Source: Rhodoferax sp.
GTDB taxonomy: Bacteria; Pseudomonadota; Gammaproteobacteria; Burkholderiales; Burkholderiaceae_C
Length of the DNA: 64,000 bases
Direction: 5' to 3'
Assembly: GCA_019449595.1 (NCBI GenBank)
Contig: JAGRPL010000001.1
Location: forward strand, 186,001 to 250,000
In this document: in pieces, positions 1 through 9,288 of the stretch
Position numbering within the stretch: position 1 is the first letter of the stretch
Layout: every line of letters begins with the position of its first letter
Notes under the pieces: generated by a model
What the model was told of the DNA's origin: nothing
What the model saw: the letters and a program-made list of their open reading frames with translations, nothing else
Databases searched by the model: none
Position numbers and translations under genes: made by a program

Positions 1-1
1 G

Positions 2-100
2 GCGCAGGCGGCCTGCCACAGCGACCTGGTCAAGAACTGGAAGCACAAACCCTGGGCGCTGGACAACGCCACGCCCACGGTGTTTGCCATCGGCCGGTGA
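2..100 (+). CDS. C-terminal end of an unidentified protein (gene begins outside the window)
   Basis: An open frame enters from the left edge and stops with TGA at 98-100, leaving 32 residues that end in the segment TPTVFAIGR. The tail, a basic/aromatic stretch followed by a short hydrophobic strand, resembles the C-terminus of RsmI-like tetrapyrrole methylase family proteins, and in related bacteria such a methyltransferase gene lies beside the S49 peptidase gene. That is a weak contextual guess. The gene converges on the minus-strand peptidase gene, with a hairpin between them. Confidence 0.45.
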   Translation, partial: AQAACHSDLVKNWKHKPWALDNATPTVFAIGR

Positions 101-106
101 CACCGC

Positions 107-124
107 CACCGGCGTGCGCCGGTG
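107..124. terminator. Short palindromic hairpin between convergent genes
   Basis: CACCGGC and GCCGGTG form a perfect 7-bp GC-rich stem around a GTGC loop. It lies in the 37-base gap between two convergent genes. No T-run follows on either strand, so it may act as a weak bidirectional terminator or as an RNA 3'-end stabiliser. Confidence 0.4.
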
Positions 125-137
125 CGGCTCCTGTGCA

Positions 138-1175
138 TCAGTGCAGCGCGGGAAGGGAGCGGATGGCGCGCACAGCGCCCTCGCCCATGGACGCGCCAAA
201 GCGCTTGACCAGGCGTTCGGCCACATTGTCCTTGCGGGTGTAGTCCACCAGGTCCTCGGCCTTGACGATTTCACGGGCCACATAGTCCAGGTTGCCCAGG
301 TGGTCGGCCAGCCCCATGTCGACGGCCTGCTGACCGGTCCAGAACAAACCGCTGAAGATTTCCGGCGTTTCCTTCAGGCGCGTGCCCCGGCCGGCCTTGA
401 CGACCGCAATGAACTGCTGGTGAATCTGGTCCAGCATGCCCTGGGCAAACGCGCGCTGCTTCTCGGTCTGGGGGCTGAACGGGTCCATGAAACCCTTGTT
501 TTCGCCGGCCGTCATCAGGCGGCGCTCAACACCCAGCTTGTCCATCAGGCCGGTGAAGCCAAAACCGTCCATCAGCACGCCAATGCTGCCCACCACGCTG
601 GCCTTGTCGACAAAGATCTGGTCGGCACCCACCGCGATGTAATAGGCGGCCGAGGCACAGGTTTCTTCCACCACGGCGTAAATGGGTTTCTTGTACTGGG
701 CCTTGAGGCGGCGGATCTCGTCGTTGATGATGCCGGCCTGCACCGGACTGCCACCCGGAGAGTTGATCAGCAGCACCACGGCCTGGGCGCCCTTGTCTTC
801 GAACGCGCTGTGCATGGCCGCCACCACCAGTTCGGCGCTGGCCTCGGAACCCGAAGCAATTTCCCCCTGGATCTTCACCACCGCCGTGTGCGGCGTGGAG
901 ATATCGGCGCTCCCCCCTCCGCGCTCCATGCCAAACCACACCAGCAGCACCAGAAACACCAGCCAACCGAGCCGGATGCCGTTGCGCCAGCGCCGGGCCT
1001 GGCGCTGCTCGGTGAGCGCTGCCATGGCCAGCTTTTCCAGGGTGGCACGCTCCCAGCCGGGGGCGTTGCCGGCATCCGGATTGGCTCCTTTTTTTGCAGC
1101 TGTCTGCGCAGGCTCCACGGGGGCTGCATGCATATTTTCCGTATCGGGTCCGCTGGGGGTATGGGAGTCAGTCAT
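138..1175 (-). CDS. sppA: S49 family signal peptide peptidase (SppA-like, short form)
   Basis: Membrane-bound serine peptidase of family S49, predicted to cleave leftover signal peptides or other membrane peptides. The 345-residue product has a cytoplasmic N-terminal tail, one transmembrane segment (about residues 65-85, WLVFLVLLVWF) and a single protease domain, as in the short SppA form rather than the doubled E. coli enzyme. The likely nucleophile is the serine in ETCASAAYY, and the catalytic lysine lies in AGENKGFMDPF; the NSPGGS loop is also conserved. I chose the ATG at 1175, one base after the Rieske stop; a TTG at 1187 would overlap that gene by 11 bases. The gene is last in the minus-strand run with rluC. 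Part of the N-terminal tail (about residues 14-32) is encoded by a copy of the dispersed repeat. Confidence 0.88.
   Translation of the reverse strand: MTDSHTPSGPDTENMHAAPVEPAQTAAKKGANPDAGNAPGWERATLEKLAMAALTEQRQARRWRNGIRLGWLVFLVLLVWFGMERGGGSADISTPHTAVVKIQGEIASGSEASAELVVAAMHSAFEDKGAQAVVLLINSPGGSPVQAGIINDEIRRLKAQYKKPIYAVVEETCASAAYYIAVGADQIFVDKASVVGSIGVLMDGFGFTGLMDKLGVERRLMTAGENKGFMDPFSPQTEKQRAFAQGMLDQIHQQFIAVVKAGRGTRLKETPEIFSGLFWTGQQAVDMGLADHLGNLDYVAREIVKAEDLVDYTRKDNVAERLVKRFGASMGEGAVRAIRSLPALH
1087..1137 (+). repeat. Dispersed CTGCGCAG-core repeat, copy 1 (inside sppA)
   Basis: Matches the family pattern AGCTGTCTGCGCAGG, then a GC-rich stretch with CACGGGGGCTG. It lies in frame in the disposable N-terminal tail of the S49 peptidase, ahead of the membrane segment. 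The outer TTGCTATT end is not recognisable here. Confidence 0.7.
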
Positions 1176-1176
1176 G

Positions 1177-1551
1177 TCAGAACTCAAGAGGTTTCAGGTT
1201 AGGGGCAGTATGCCAGTGCACGACACCGTCCTGCTCGGTCAGCTCGATCTTGATCAAACCGGTGCGGCAGGGGCCGCCGCGGCATTCGCCGGTTTCCGGC
1301 CGGTAGATCGCACCATGGGTGGCGCACATCAGCCACTGGCCGCTGTGGTCGAAGAACCGGTTGGGCTGGTAGTCCATTTCCATGGGAATGTGGCCGCACT
1401 GGTTGAGGTAGGCATACACCTGCCCCTGGTAGCGAATGGCAAAGCCGCGCGCAGTGCGTCCGGCGTAGAGCACGTCGAAGGGAACCGCGTCACCACGGTC
1501 CACCAGATCGCGGGAGTTGCACAGGGGAATGGCCGTTTGCAGATCCGTCAT
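1177..1551 (-). CDS. Rieske [2Fe-2S] ferredoxin-like protein
   Basis: Small 124-residue soluble protein consisting of one Rieske domain. The cluster ligands are visible as QCGHIPM (C-x-H) and LMCATHGA (C-x2-H), separated by 18 residues. No signal peptide, membrane anchor or oxygenase partner is present, so it resembles stand-alone NirD-like or ferredoxin Rieske proteins. It sits between a HAD phosphatase (15-base gap) and the S49 peptidase (1-base gap), so it is probably co-transcribed with them. Its electron-transfer partner cannot be told from the sequence. Confidence 0.85.
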   Translation of the reverse strand: MTDLQTAIPLCNSRDLVDRGDAVPFDVLYAGRTARGFAIRYQGQVYAYLNQCGHIPMEMDYQPNRFFDHSGQWLMCATHGAIYRPETGECRGGPCRTGLIKIELTEQDGVVHWHTAPNLKPLEF

Positions 1552-1566
1552 GGTCCGTCCTCCCCG

Positions 1567-2247
1567 TCAGGCGTGCGCGCGCAGCCAGGTGTGCAGCTCG
1601 GCCACCGAGTGCGCCACGTGCAGGGGGCCGAGCGCGGCAAAGGCTTCGGGCTCGTGGGCGCCGTAGCTCACACCCACGCTGGGCACGCCCGCGTTCAGGG
1701 CCATTTGCAGGTCGTGCGTGGTATCGCCAATCATCAGCACCCGGTGCGGCTCCACACCGAACTCCTGCATCAATTCCTGCAGCATCAGGGGGTGGGGCTT
1801 GCCGGCAGTCTCGTCGGCGGTGCGGGAGCTGTCGAACATGCCCCGCAACTCCACCGCCTGCAGGGCCTCATCCAGCCCACGCCGACTTTTCCCGGTGGCC
1901 ACGGCCAGCCAGTGGTTGCGGGCCTTCAAATCCGCCAGCAGGGGCAGCACGCCGGCAAACAGGCTGATGTCGTTCTGGTGCGCAAGGTAGTGGTGCTTGT
2001 AGCGCGCGCCCAGCTCCGGGTATTTCTCCGGCGGCACGTCGGGTGCCGCATGGGCCAGCGCCTGCATCAGCCCCAGGCCGATGACGTAGGCTGCGGCCTG
2101 GTCGCTGGGCTGGCGCCCGCCCACATCCACCACCGCCCGCTGGATGCAGCGCACGATGATGGCCGTAGAGTCAAACAGGGTCCCGTCCCAGTCAAAGGCA
2201 ATCAGGTCAAACTGGCGGGAAGCGGACGTCAACGAAGGGTCTGGCAT
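1567..2247 (-). CDS. HAD-superfamily hydrolase, phosphoglycolate phosphatase-like
   Basis: 226-residue HAD subfamily IA phosphatase. Motif I is FDWDGTLFDS with the nucleophilic Asp, motif II is VATGKS, motif III lysine lies in AGKPHP, and motif IV is GDTTHD. The helical cap lies between motifs I and II. Close relatives are annotated Gph-like and may dephosphorylate 2-phosphoglycolate, but substrate cannot be read from the sequence. Located directly downstream of rluC, with which it is likely co-transcribed; the same neighbour order is common in Burkholderiales. Confidence 0.85.
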   Translation of the reverse strand: MPDPSLTSASRQFDLIAFDWDGTLFDSTAIIVRCIQRAVVDVGGRQPSDQAAAYVIGLGLMQALAHAAPDVPPEKYPELGARYKHHYLAHQNDISLFAGVLPLLADLKARNHWLAVATGKSRRGLDEALQAVELRGMFDSSRTADETAGKPHPLMLQELMQEFGVEPHRVLMIGDTTHDLQMALNAGVPSVGVSYGAHEPEAFAALGPLHVAHSVAELHTWLRAHA

Positions 2248-2283
2248 GGCAAAGGTCGTGGTTTAACAGAAGGGGGCTGGCTG

Positions 2284-3342
2284 TCAGGCCGCCTGTGGCA
2301 ACACCTGCGCCAGGAACTGCGCCAACTCGTCGGGCAGCTCGGCTTTCAATTCCAGACGCACGCCGGTGGCGGGATGGTCGCACTGTAATCGCCAGGCGTG
2401 CAAAAACATGCGCTTGAGCGACAGGGCACCGCTGGCGCGGGCCAAGGCCTTGTTGCATTCAAAGTCGCCGTACTTGTCGTCGCCCACAATCGACATGCCC
2501 TCGGACGCCAGGTGCACCCGGATCTGGTGCGTGCGGCCGGTCTTGATGGTGACTTCCAGCAAGGAAAACCCCTGCTGGGCGCCGGCCAGGTGCTGGACGG
2601 CCGCCGGAACCACCCCCCCCGCCGCCCGCACCTTGACCAAGGTCAATGACGGCATGCCGTCGGGGTCATCCTTGGACACCACCTTGACCCGGCGCTCGCC
2701 GTCGGGCAACAGGTATTTGTGCAGAGGCTTGTCCAGCACCTTCTTGTTGGCCGGCCACTGCCCCAGCGCCAGGGCCAGGTAGGTCTTGCCGGTTTCCCGC
2801 TCGCGGAACTGATCCTGCAGGTTCTTCAGGGCGCTGCGCTTCTTGGCCACCAGCAGGATGCCGCTGGTCTCGCGGTCCAGCCGGTGCACCAGCTCCAGGA
2901 ACTTGGCCTGCGGCCGGGCCATGCGCAGTTGCTCGATCACGCCAAAACTGACGCCCGAACCGCCATGCACCGCCACGCCCGCGGGTTTGTTGAGCGCCAG
3001 GAAACTCTCGTCCTCGTACAGGACGGTGAAATCCCGGGCCGGTGCGTGGCTGGCCACCTGCCGGGCCATGGCCTGTGCTTTTTCCGCCGCCCGCTCGGAC
3101 ACCCGCACCGGCGGCAGCCGGAGCACATCGCCGGCATTGAGCCGGGTGTCGGCACTGGCGCGCCCCTTGTTGACCCGCACCTCGCCGCTGCGGATGATGC
3201 GGTAGATATGGGTTTTGGGCACGCCCTTGAGGTGGCGCAGGAGGAAATTGTCCAGCCGCTGGCCGGCGCCGTTCTCGTCAACGGTAACCGATTGCACCAG
3301 CGGATGTGGGGTCTGAGGATTGCCCCCTATAATGTGTTTCAC
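2284..3342 (-). CDS. rluC: 23S rRNA pseudouridine synthase RluC
   Basis: RluA-family pseudouridine synthase of 352 residues, expected to modify 23S rRNA U955, U2504 and U2580 (E. coli numbering). An N-terminal S4 RNA-binding domain (about residues 25-90, QRLDNFLLRHLKGVPKTH) precedes the catalytic domain with the signature HRLDRETSGILLVAKK, whose Asp is the nucleophile. The gene is divergent from rne, as in E. coli, which supports RluC over RluA or RluD. It heads a minus-strand cluster continuing through the HAD phosphatase, Rieske protein and S49 peptidase. Confidence 0.92.
   Translation of the reverse strand: MKHIIGGNPQTPHPLVQSVTVDENGAGQRLDNFLLRHLKGVPKTHIYRIIRSGEVRVNKGRASADTRLNAGDVLRLPPVRVSERAAEKAQAMARQVASHAPARDFTVLYEDESFLALNKPAGVAVHGGSGVSFGVIEQLRMARPQAKFLELVHRLDRETSGILLVAKKRSALKNLQDQFRERETGKTYLALALGQWPANKKVLDKPLHKYLLPDGERRVKVVSKDDPDGMPSLTLVKVRAAGGVVPAAVQHLAGAQQGFSLLEVTIKTGRTHQIRVHLASEGMSIVGDDKYGDFECNKALARASGALSLKRMFLHAWRLQCDHPATGVRLELKAELPDELAQFLAQVLPQAA
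3328..3333 (+). promoter_or_regulatory. Consensus -10 hexamer pointing toward rne
   Basis: A perfect TATAAT lies on the plus strand, overlapping codons 4-5 of divergent rluC, about 500 bases before the rne start. No good -35 hexamer sits 16-18 bases upstream, so use as a promoter is unproven. A distant promoter with a long leader would parallel E. coli rne. Confidence 0.35.
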
Positions 3343-3838
3343 TAGCGACGCGCTGTAAGTGGTTGATTTGTCTGGAGTTTAGTCCACACGCCATACACAG
3401 CCGCGCTGGAAGGTCGATGCCGCCGCGTTGTCCTGCACGCAAATCACACGCCAAATGCCTGTGATGGCCTGCAGAGGACGCGGTCAAGCCGACGGATTGA
3501 AACACTGATACGGAATACCCAAAGTTCGCAGACCCTCCCGGTCTGTGAACGGAATGAAGCGAGATGTTTGTGTTGATGAGCCTGATTAACCTATGCCTGC
3601 GGTGCGTTTGCGCGCCGTTTGTTGGCATCAATCGGCCTTCAGCCCCCGTAGATCGGGCGCAACCAGCTATTGTTTTAGTAGCAAATTCGCAAACGCATCC
3701 CCTCGCTCCCCTCCACGCGCCTACGCTTCGCTCACGCATGTGAGTGGAAGTTCTCCGGCAATTCCACCTCGTTTCGGTTCGTCAGTTCAGGTATCAACGC
3801 CCGCTTTGGGCATGTACTACTGATGAAGGATGCAATCC
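3343..3838 (+). other. Long non-coding leader between rluC and rne
   Basis: This 496-base stretch holds no convincing gene on either strand; short frames lack ribosome-binding sites and biased codon use. It is noticeably less GC-rich than its surroundings. By position it is the divergent promoter region plus the 5' leader of rne mRNA. In E. coli the rne leader is 361 nt and folds into hairpins through which RNase E cleaves its own message. Here a small hairpin GTGGAA/TTCCAC (3744-3749 with 3762-3767) is visible, and the last bases carry the Shine-Dalgarno AAGGA (3826-3830). Self-regulation is inferred from the E. coli parallel only. Confidence 0.6.
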
Positions 3839-6811
3839 ATGAAACGGATGCTGATCAACGCCACGCAGGCTGAAGAACGCCGCTTGGCCATTGTCGACGG
3901 ACAGAAACTCCTCGACTACGAAATCGAGATCGAAGGGCGCGAACAGCGCAAGGGCAACATCTACAAGGCCGTCGTCACCCGCGTCGAGCCGTCGCTGGAA
4001 GCCTGCTTCGTCGACTACGGCGAAGACCGCCACGGCTTCCTGCCGTTCAAGGAAATCTCCAAGATGTACTTCAAGGAAGGCGTGTCGGCTTCGCAGGCAC
4101 GCATCCAGGACGCCATCAAGGAAGGCCAGGAACTGCTGGTGCAGGTCGAAAAGGAAGAACGTGGCAACAAGGGCGCGGCCCTGACCACCTTCGTTTCGCT
4201 GGCCGGCCGCTACGTCGTGCTGATGCCCAACAACCCCCGGGGCGGTGGCGTGAGCCGCCGCATCGAGGGCGAAGACCGCGCCGAACTGAAAGAGGCGCTG
4301 GACCAGCTGGAATACCCCAACGGCATGTCCATCATCGCCCGCACCGCCGGCATTGGCCGCAGCGCCCCGGAACTGCAGTGGGACCTGAATTACCTCCTGA
4401 AGCTCTGGAGCGCCATCGACGGCGCCGCCAAGGGCGGCAAGGGCGCCTACCTGATCTACCAGGAATCCAGCCTGGTGATCCGCGCCATCCGCGACTACTT
4501 CAACCACGACATCGGCGACATCCTGATCGACACCGACGACGTGTACGAGCAGGCCCAGCAGTTCATGGCCCACGTCATGCCCGAGCACGCCGCCCGCGTG
4601 AAGCGCTACCGTGACGACGCGCCCCTGTTCAGTCGGTTCCAGATCGAGCACCAGATCGAATCCGCCTACGCCCGCACGGTGCAGCTGCCGTCCGGCGGCG
4701 CCATCGTGATCGACCACACCGAAGCCCTGGTGTCGGTGGACGTGAACTCGGCCCGCGCCATCAAGGGCGGCGACATCGAGGAAACCGCCACCCGCACCAA
4801 CCTGGAAGCCGCCGACGAAGTGGCGCGCCAGATGCGCCTGCGCGACCTCGGTGGCCTGATCGTCATCGACTTCATCGACATGGAAGAGTCGCGCAACCGC
4901 CGTGACGTCGAAAACCGCCTGCGCGATGCCCTGCGCCAAGACCGCGCCCGCGTGCAGTTTGGCACCATCAGCAAGTTCGGCCTCATGGAAATGAGCCGCC
5001 AGCGCCTGCGCCCGGCTTTGTCTGAGGGGGCTTCCATTCCCTGTCCCCGTTGCGGCGGCTCCGGCCACATCCGTGACACCGAAAGCTCGGCACTGCAGAT
5101 CCTGCGTGTGATCCAGGAAGAGTCGCTCAAAGACAGCACGGCATCGGTGTTATGCCAGGTACCGGTGGACGTCGCTTCGTTCCTGCTGAACGAAAAGCGC
5201 TCCGAAATCGCCAAGATCGAACTTAAACAGCGCATCAATGTACTGCTGGTGCCCAACAAGACGCTGGAAACACCCAACTACCGCCTGGAGCGCCTGAAGC
5301 ACGACGACCCGCGTCTGGACAACATCGAAGCCAGCTACAAGATGGCCGATGAAATCGAAGACCCAACCAGCGTGACCCGTCGCTCGCAGGAGCCCACCAA
5401 CAAGCAGACGCCCATCATCAAGGGCGTGCTGCCCGATGCGCCGGCACCGGTCGCCGTGCCCCGCCCCGAGGCGGCACCCCAGGCCAAGGCCGCGGCACCG
5501 CAGCACGCACCGCGCACCGGTGGTGCACGCCCCGCAGCCGCTGCAGCCCCCGCAGAAAAAGGCTTCTTCGGCTGGCTCAAGCGCCTGTTTGCCGGCGAAG
5601 CGCCCGCAGCACCGGTCAAGCCCGCACCAGCCCCCGCTGCCAAGCCGCAAGAGGCCCGTGAAGGCCGCGGCCGCGATGGCAACCGCAACGGTGGACGCAG
5701 CGGCGAAGGCCGTGGTGAAGGCCGTAACGAGCCACGCGGCGAGGGCCGTGGTCCCCGCGGTGAAGGCCGTGGCGACGGACGCGGTGGCCGCGGTGGTCGC
5801 GGCGGCCGTGGCGGTGAACGCCAGGGCGGCGCACAGCGCGAACGCTTCGACGCCGAAGGCAAACCCCTGGCACCCGAAGCGGGCGTGCAGGTCAACGCCG
5901 GAGCAGACACGGCACGCCAGGAGCCGCGCACTGAACGCGGCCCGCGCAACGACCGCGGTGGCCGCGGCGGTGAGCGCAATGGCCGTGGCGGCGAGCGCGG
6001 TGAACGCAACGAAAACGGGGAACGCGGCGAGCCGCGCGGCGAAGGCCGCAGCGACGCCAGCGCCCTGCCCGAGGGTGGCGAAGGCCGCAACGAGGGACAG
6101 CCGCGTGAAGGTCGTGAAGGCCGCGAAGGCCGGAGCCGGGGTGGCCGTGGCCGCTCCGACCGAGCCCCGCGCCAGGACGGCGAACTGAGCGGTGCGACCG
6201 ACGAAGGCCAACAAGCACCCCGCTCCTACTTTGCCCATGTCAACAGCGCCCCGGCCGACGTGTCCGCAGCACCGCAGCCAACGCAGGACGGTGAGGCCCA
6301 GCCCGCCGCACCGCGCGCGGAAAACGACGCCCCACGCGAGAAGCGTTCACGGGACCGTTACGGCCGCGAACGCGCACCCCGCGGTGACCGTGAAGGCGAA
6401 GAGCGTCCGGACCTGCGCATTCCTCCCGCGCCCGTGGCAGCCGTTGGCGACGCCCCCGTGCCCACACCCGCACCGGAAGTGGCACCCGCACCCGTGGCCA
6501 CCGCAGCACCCGTCGTGGCTGCGGCACCGGCACCCGCTGCCGCAACCCGCATGCCAGCCGTCACGGCCTATGCGCTGCCCACCGACGACCTGCTGAAGGT
6601 GGCCCAGGACAGCGGACTGCAATGGGTCAATTCCGATGCCGACCGGATTGCAGCGGTGCAAGCCGCCATTGCCGCCGAGCCCAAGCCGGTGCACGTGCCC
6701 CGCGAGCGGCCCGCACCGGTGGTCATGGATACCGGTCCGCTGATCCTGGTGGAAACCAAGCGCGATCTGCGCGACATGGCGCTGCCGTTCGAGCAGACTC
6801 CGTCGGCTTGA
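3839..6811 (+). CDS. rne: Ribonuclease E
   Basis: Endoribonuclease at the core of the RNA degradosome, responsible for mRNA decay and for rRNA and tRNA processing. 990 residues. The catalytic half holds the S1 domain (about 35-120), the DNase I-like part with conserved acids in [17 protein letters not shown] and LIVIDFID, and the Zn-link CPRCGGSG (C402, C405; E. coli C404/C407). Residues about 574-588 contain [12 protein letters not shown], matching the amphipathic membrane-targeting helix of E. coli RNase E. The C-terminal half is disordered, with dense RGEGRG/GGRGG repeats, then Ala/Pro-rich sequence and a final folded tail ending [16 protein letters not shown] chose the ATG at 3839 because AAGGA lies 8 bases upstream and [10 protein letters not shown] matches E. 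coli; an ATG at 3830 overlaps that site. Confidence 0.97.
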   Translation: MKRMLINATQAEERRLAIVDGQKLLDYEIEIEGREQRKGNIYKAVVTRVEPSLEACFVDYGEDRHGFLPFKEISKMYFKEGVSASQARIQDAIKEGQELLVQVEKEERGNKGAALTTFVSLAGRYVVLMPNNPRGGGVSRRIEGEDRAELKEALDQLEYPNGMSIIARTAGIGRSAPELQWDLNYLLKLWSAIDGAAKGGKGAYLIYQESSLVIRAIRDYFNHDIGDILIDTDDVYEQAQQFMAHVMPEHAARVKRYRDDAPLFSRFQIEHQIESAYARTVQLPSGGAIVIDHTEALVSVDVNSARAIKGGDIEETATRTNLEAADEVARQMRLRDLGGLIVIDFIDMEESRNRRDVENRLRDALRQDRARVQFGTISKFGLMEMSRQRLRPALSEGASIPCPRCGGSGHIRDTESSALQILRVIQEESLKDSTASVLCQVPVDVASFLLNEKRSEIAKIELKQRINVLLVPNKTLETPNYRLERLKHDDPRLDNIEASYKMADEIEDPTSVTRRSQEPTNKQTPIIKGVLPDAPAPVAVPRPEAAPQAKAAAPQHAPRTGGARPAAAAAPAEKGFFGWLKRLFAGEAPAAPVKPAPAPAAKPQEAREGRGRDGNRNGGRSGEGRGEGRNEPRGEGRGPRGEGRGDGRGGRGGRGGRGGERQGGAQRERFDAEGKPLAPEAGVQVNAGADTARQEPRTERGPRNDRGGRGGERNGRGGERGERNENGERGEPRGEGRSDASALPEGGEGRNEGQPREGREGREGRSRGGRGRSDRAPRQDGELSGATDEGQQAPRSYFAHVNSAPADVSAAPQPTQDGEAQPAAPRAENDAPREKRSRDRYGRERAPRGDREGEERPDLRIPPAPVAAVGDAPVPTPAPEVAPAPVATAAPVVAAAPAPAAATRMPAVTAYALPTDDLLKVAQDSGLQWVNSDADRIAAVQAAIAAEPKPVHVPRERPAPVVMDTGPLILVETKRDLRDMALPFEQTPSA

Positions 6812-6846
6812 CCGACCGGCCCCCGCCACGCGGGGGCTGCAACGGC

Positions 6847-6870
6847 AAAAGGGGCGTTTACGCCCCTTTT
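6847..6870. terminator. Bidirectional intrinsic terminator after rne
   Basis: AAAAGGGGCG and CGCCCCTTTT form a perfect 10-bp stem around TTTA, with A- and T-tracts on both sides, so it can terminate rne from the left and the convergent GGDEF gene from the right. A second GC hairpin (CCCCGC/GCGGGG) lies just upstream near 6822-6838. Confidence 0.88.
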
Positions 6871-6898
6871 GTCATGGTGGGTCCGCTACCTCTGTCGA

Positions 6899-7978
6899 TC
6901 AGAGCAATTCGACAAAACCCGTTGCGGGCAGCTCGGCCAACAGCCCCTGGCGCTCCAGGTCGCCATGGCTGATCACCCGGTTGGGGCCGTTGTGCTGGGC
7001 GTATTCCACTGCCCGCGCGGCGCGCTCCAGCGTGGTGTCGGGCGAATCGTCGGCCGTGACGCGGGTGAAGCCGGCACAGGCGGTCACCCGGCCCACCTGG
7101 GGAAAGTTGAACTTCTCCATGTTGGAGCGGAAGCGCTCGAACGCGGCCAGCACCAGGGCTTCGTTGGGGCAGTGCATCAGCACCGCAAACTGGTCGCCTC
7201 CCAGCCGGTACAGACGGTCATAGGTCCGGAAGGTGTTGTTCATGATCCGCGCCACCAGCAGCAGCACTTCTTCGGCAATCAGGGGCCCCTTCTTGTCGCC
7301 GATGGCCTCAAAACCGTCCACCTGCACGGTGCCCAGCCAGTAATTGGGCGGCACGCGGTGGCGACGCTCGGACACGGGCAGCACATCGGCTTCCAGCACG
7401 CGCGTTTCACCTTCCAGGCCGTGGTCCATTTCCTCCAGCACGGCGCTGTAAAACGTGTGGTCCAGCGCCTTGCGGTTGAGCAAGCCGGTCAGGGCATCGC
7501 GGTCGCTGTAGGCCAGCAGGCGGTACATGTTCAGGAACACGCGGTGCAGCACCTCGAAAACCTGCGACTGCTCGCTGGTCAGGGACGCGCCCGAATGGAT
7601 TTCCACCACTCCCGCTTCGTCGTTGTGGGCGTTGTTGGGGTACAGCGGCAGGTAGGTGATGCGCGGGCCTGCCTCGCCCGCCCAGGCCACTTCCACCTGG
7701 CTTGCGCTCTCCAGGCAATGGAAACGGTCCTTGGCGTCCTCGACCGGGCGCAAGGTCTGAAAGTCCACCCGCAGGGGATCGACCACCTTGCCACCGCCCC
7801 GGGCATCCATCGACACGATATCCAGCCAGCGCCGGATGCCCTCTTCGCTGGCCACCTTCGCCACCACGATGCGCTGAATCGGCAGCAGGTCGATGAGGGC
7901 CTTGGCCAGGGTCAATTCCAGAAGGTCCCGATCCCGGTGATCGGTCAGCTTGATGATGTGCTCAATGAGTGTGGCCAT
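6899..7978 (-). CDS. GGDEF-domain protein with a degenerate GGDQF signature
   Basis: 359-residue cytoplasmic protein with an N-terminal sensor-like region (about 1-165, GAF-like in length and pattern) and a C-terminal GGDEF-family domain starting near SDRDALTGLLNRKAL. The active-site loop reads YRLGGDQFAVLM: the metal-binding Glu of GG(D/E)EF is Gln, and the upstream metal site, usually DxDxFKxxND, reads VQVDGFEAIGD with only one Asp kept. A sizeable insertion follows the LTGLLNR motif. Diguanylate cyclase activity is therefore doubtful, and a c-di-GMP- or GTP-sensing role is as likely. The gene stands alone, convergent with rne across a strong terminator and 30 bases from hemY. Confidence 0.82.
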   Translation of the reverse strand: MATLIEHIIKLTDHRDRDLLELTLAKALIDLLPIQRIVVAKVASEEGIRRWLDIVSMDARGGGKVVDPLRVDFQTLRPVEDAKDRFHCLESASQVEVAWAGEAGPRITYLPLYPNNAHNDEAGVVEIHSGASLTSEQSQVFEVLHRVFLNMYRLLAYSDRDALTGLLNRKALDHTFYSAVLEEMDHGLEGETRVLEADVLPVSERRHRVPPNYWLGTVQVDGFEAIGDKKGPLIAEEVLLLVARIMNNTFRTYDRLYRLGGDQFAVLMHCPNEALVLAAFERFRSNMEKFNFPQVGRVTACAGFTRVTADDSPDTTLERAARAVEYAQHNGPNRVISHGDLERQGLLAELPATGFVELL

Positions 7979-8008
7979 AGCACATAATAAACACGAATCA
8001 GGGCGCCG

Positions 8009-9286
8009 TCACCTTTTGGCCGCCTCGCGGTAGGCCTCCGTGGCGGCACTGGCATCCTGCCGCTGCTCGGCCATCTGGGCCAGCGCAAGCCACGCTGCGC
8101 GCCGGAGTTCGGCGTCCGGCAGGGTCGACAGCGACTGCTTGAGCATCTGCTGCGCCTTGCCCCACAACCGCAGCCGCATGCACACCACGCCGGCTAGGTA
8201 CTGCAGCACGGCATCGCCCGGATGCTCCATTTGCGCCGTCTCAATGCGGGTCAGCCAGGCGGCGTCGGGCGCACCCTCGGCCACGCTGAACCCGCGCTCC
8301 AGAACTTGCGTCAATCGCACGCGCTGGGCCAGCGTCAGGGCATCGCGGCGTTGCACCATGGCGTCCCACACCGGCAGCAGCCACTGGCGCGCAAGCGCAA
8401 CCTCGCCCCCGTGCGCCAGCAGGCGTTCGGCCGCCTCGATGGCAACGTCGGGCATCTGCTGCTCGGAGCGCTCCAGTGTTTCCCAGGCGCGCTGAATCTG
8501 CACCGGATCGTGCGCGGCCTGGATCAGCTCGATGGACAGGCCCCGGGCCATGCTGCTGCCCGCCACCTGAGAAAAGGCCCGGTGTTTGGTGAGCAGACGC
8601 GCCGTCTCCAGGGCCGCCCGCGGCTGGCCCGCCAGACGGGCAGCCTTGAAACGCAGGCGCAAGGCCATGGTCCGGCGCGCAGCGCCCTGGGGCAGCTGGT
8701 CCAGCCATTGCAGGGCGGCGCTAGCGTCGCGGTCCTCCAGCGCCCAGCGGGCCGCCCGCAGCTGGACCCCGTCGCGGGCGTCCTGCGCCTCCCGGCTGGC
8801 AGCCTGTTCCAGGGCGAGCTGAAAGTGCGCATCCCGCACCGGACGGTCCTGCAAGGCATGCGCGCTCTCAGCCGCCAGCAGGTGCACCAGCGTGCGCAGA
8901 CGCCCCGCATACGCCAGGTGTTCGCCACCGTGCTCCACCGAATCTTCCAGCGACACCACCAGCTCGGCGGCCTTGCGCGCACGCACAAACCGCCCGGCCA
9001 CCAGGTGGGCCAGTGAGTCGAGCAGGGCTGTATGGATGGCCCGCTCCTTCTGCAGCAAGCGCCATTTGCGCGCCTGATGGGGGATGCTCAACAACGCCGA
9101 CAGGGCCCGCAGGGCAAAGTGCAACACGACAAAGCTGACCGCCAGCACCAGCAGCGCCAGATTGAGCGACAGGTCCACCCGGTACGGCGCCCAGAACACC
9201 GTAACCATGTTGTGGTTGTTGCCCGCAAACAGGGCACTCGCCACCGCGATGGCGAACAGGGCCGTGAGCCAGAGTGCAACGCGCAT
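8009..9286 (-). CDS. hemY: HemY, protoheme IX biogenesis membrane protein
   Basis: 425-residue inner-membrane protein of the proteobacterial HemY family, which is unrelated to Bacillus HemY. Two N-terminal transmembrane segments (about residues 2-22 and 41-61) are followed by helical TPR-like repeats facing the periplasm. It is encoded with the late-acting tetrapyrrole genes and is thought to affect heme synthesis or handling, but no enzymatic activity is established. The ATG lies two bases after the hemX stop, so it belongs to hemC-hemD-hemX-hemY. Confidence 0.88.
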   Translation of the reverse strand: MRVALWLTALFAIAVASALFAGNNHNMVTVFWAPYRVDLSLNLALLVLAVSFVVLHFALRALSALLSIPHQARKWRLLQKERAIHTALLDSLAHLVAGRFVRARKAAELVVSLEDSVEHGGEHLAYAGRLRTLVHLLAAESAHALQDRPVRDAHFQLALEQAASREAQDARDGVQLRAARWALEDRDASAALQWLDQLPQGAARRTMALRLRFKAARLAGQPRAALETARLLTKHRAFSQVAGSSMARGLSIELIQAAHDPVQIQRAWETLERSEQQMPDVAIEAAERLLAHGGEVALARQWLLPVWDAMVQRRDALTLAQRVRLTQVLERGFSVAEGAPDAAWLTRIETAQMEHPGDAVLQYLAGVVCMRLRLWGKAQQMLKQSLSTLPDAELRRAAWLALAQMAEQRQDASAATEAYREAAKR

Positions 9287-9288
9287 GG

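Noticed and set aside
3794..5068. Long minus-strand open frame across rne
   Set aside because: Overlaps the strongly conserved rne catalytic half; composition is that of a GC-rich antisense shadow with no known motif.
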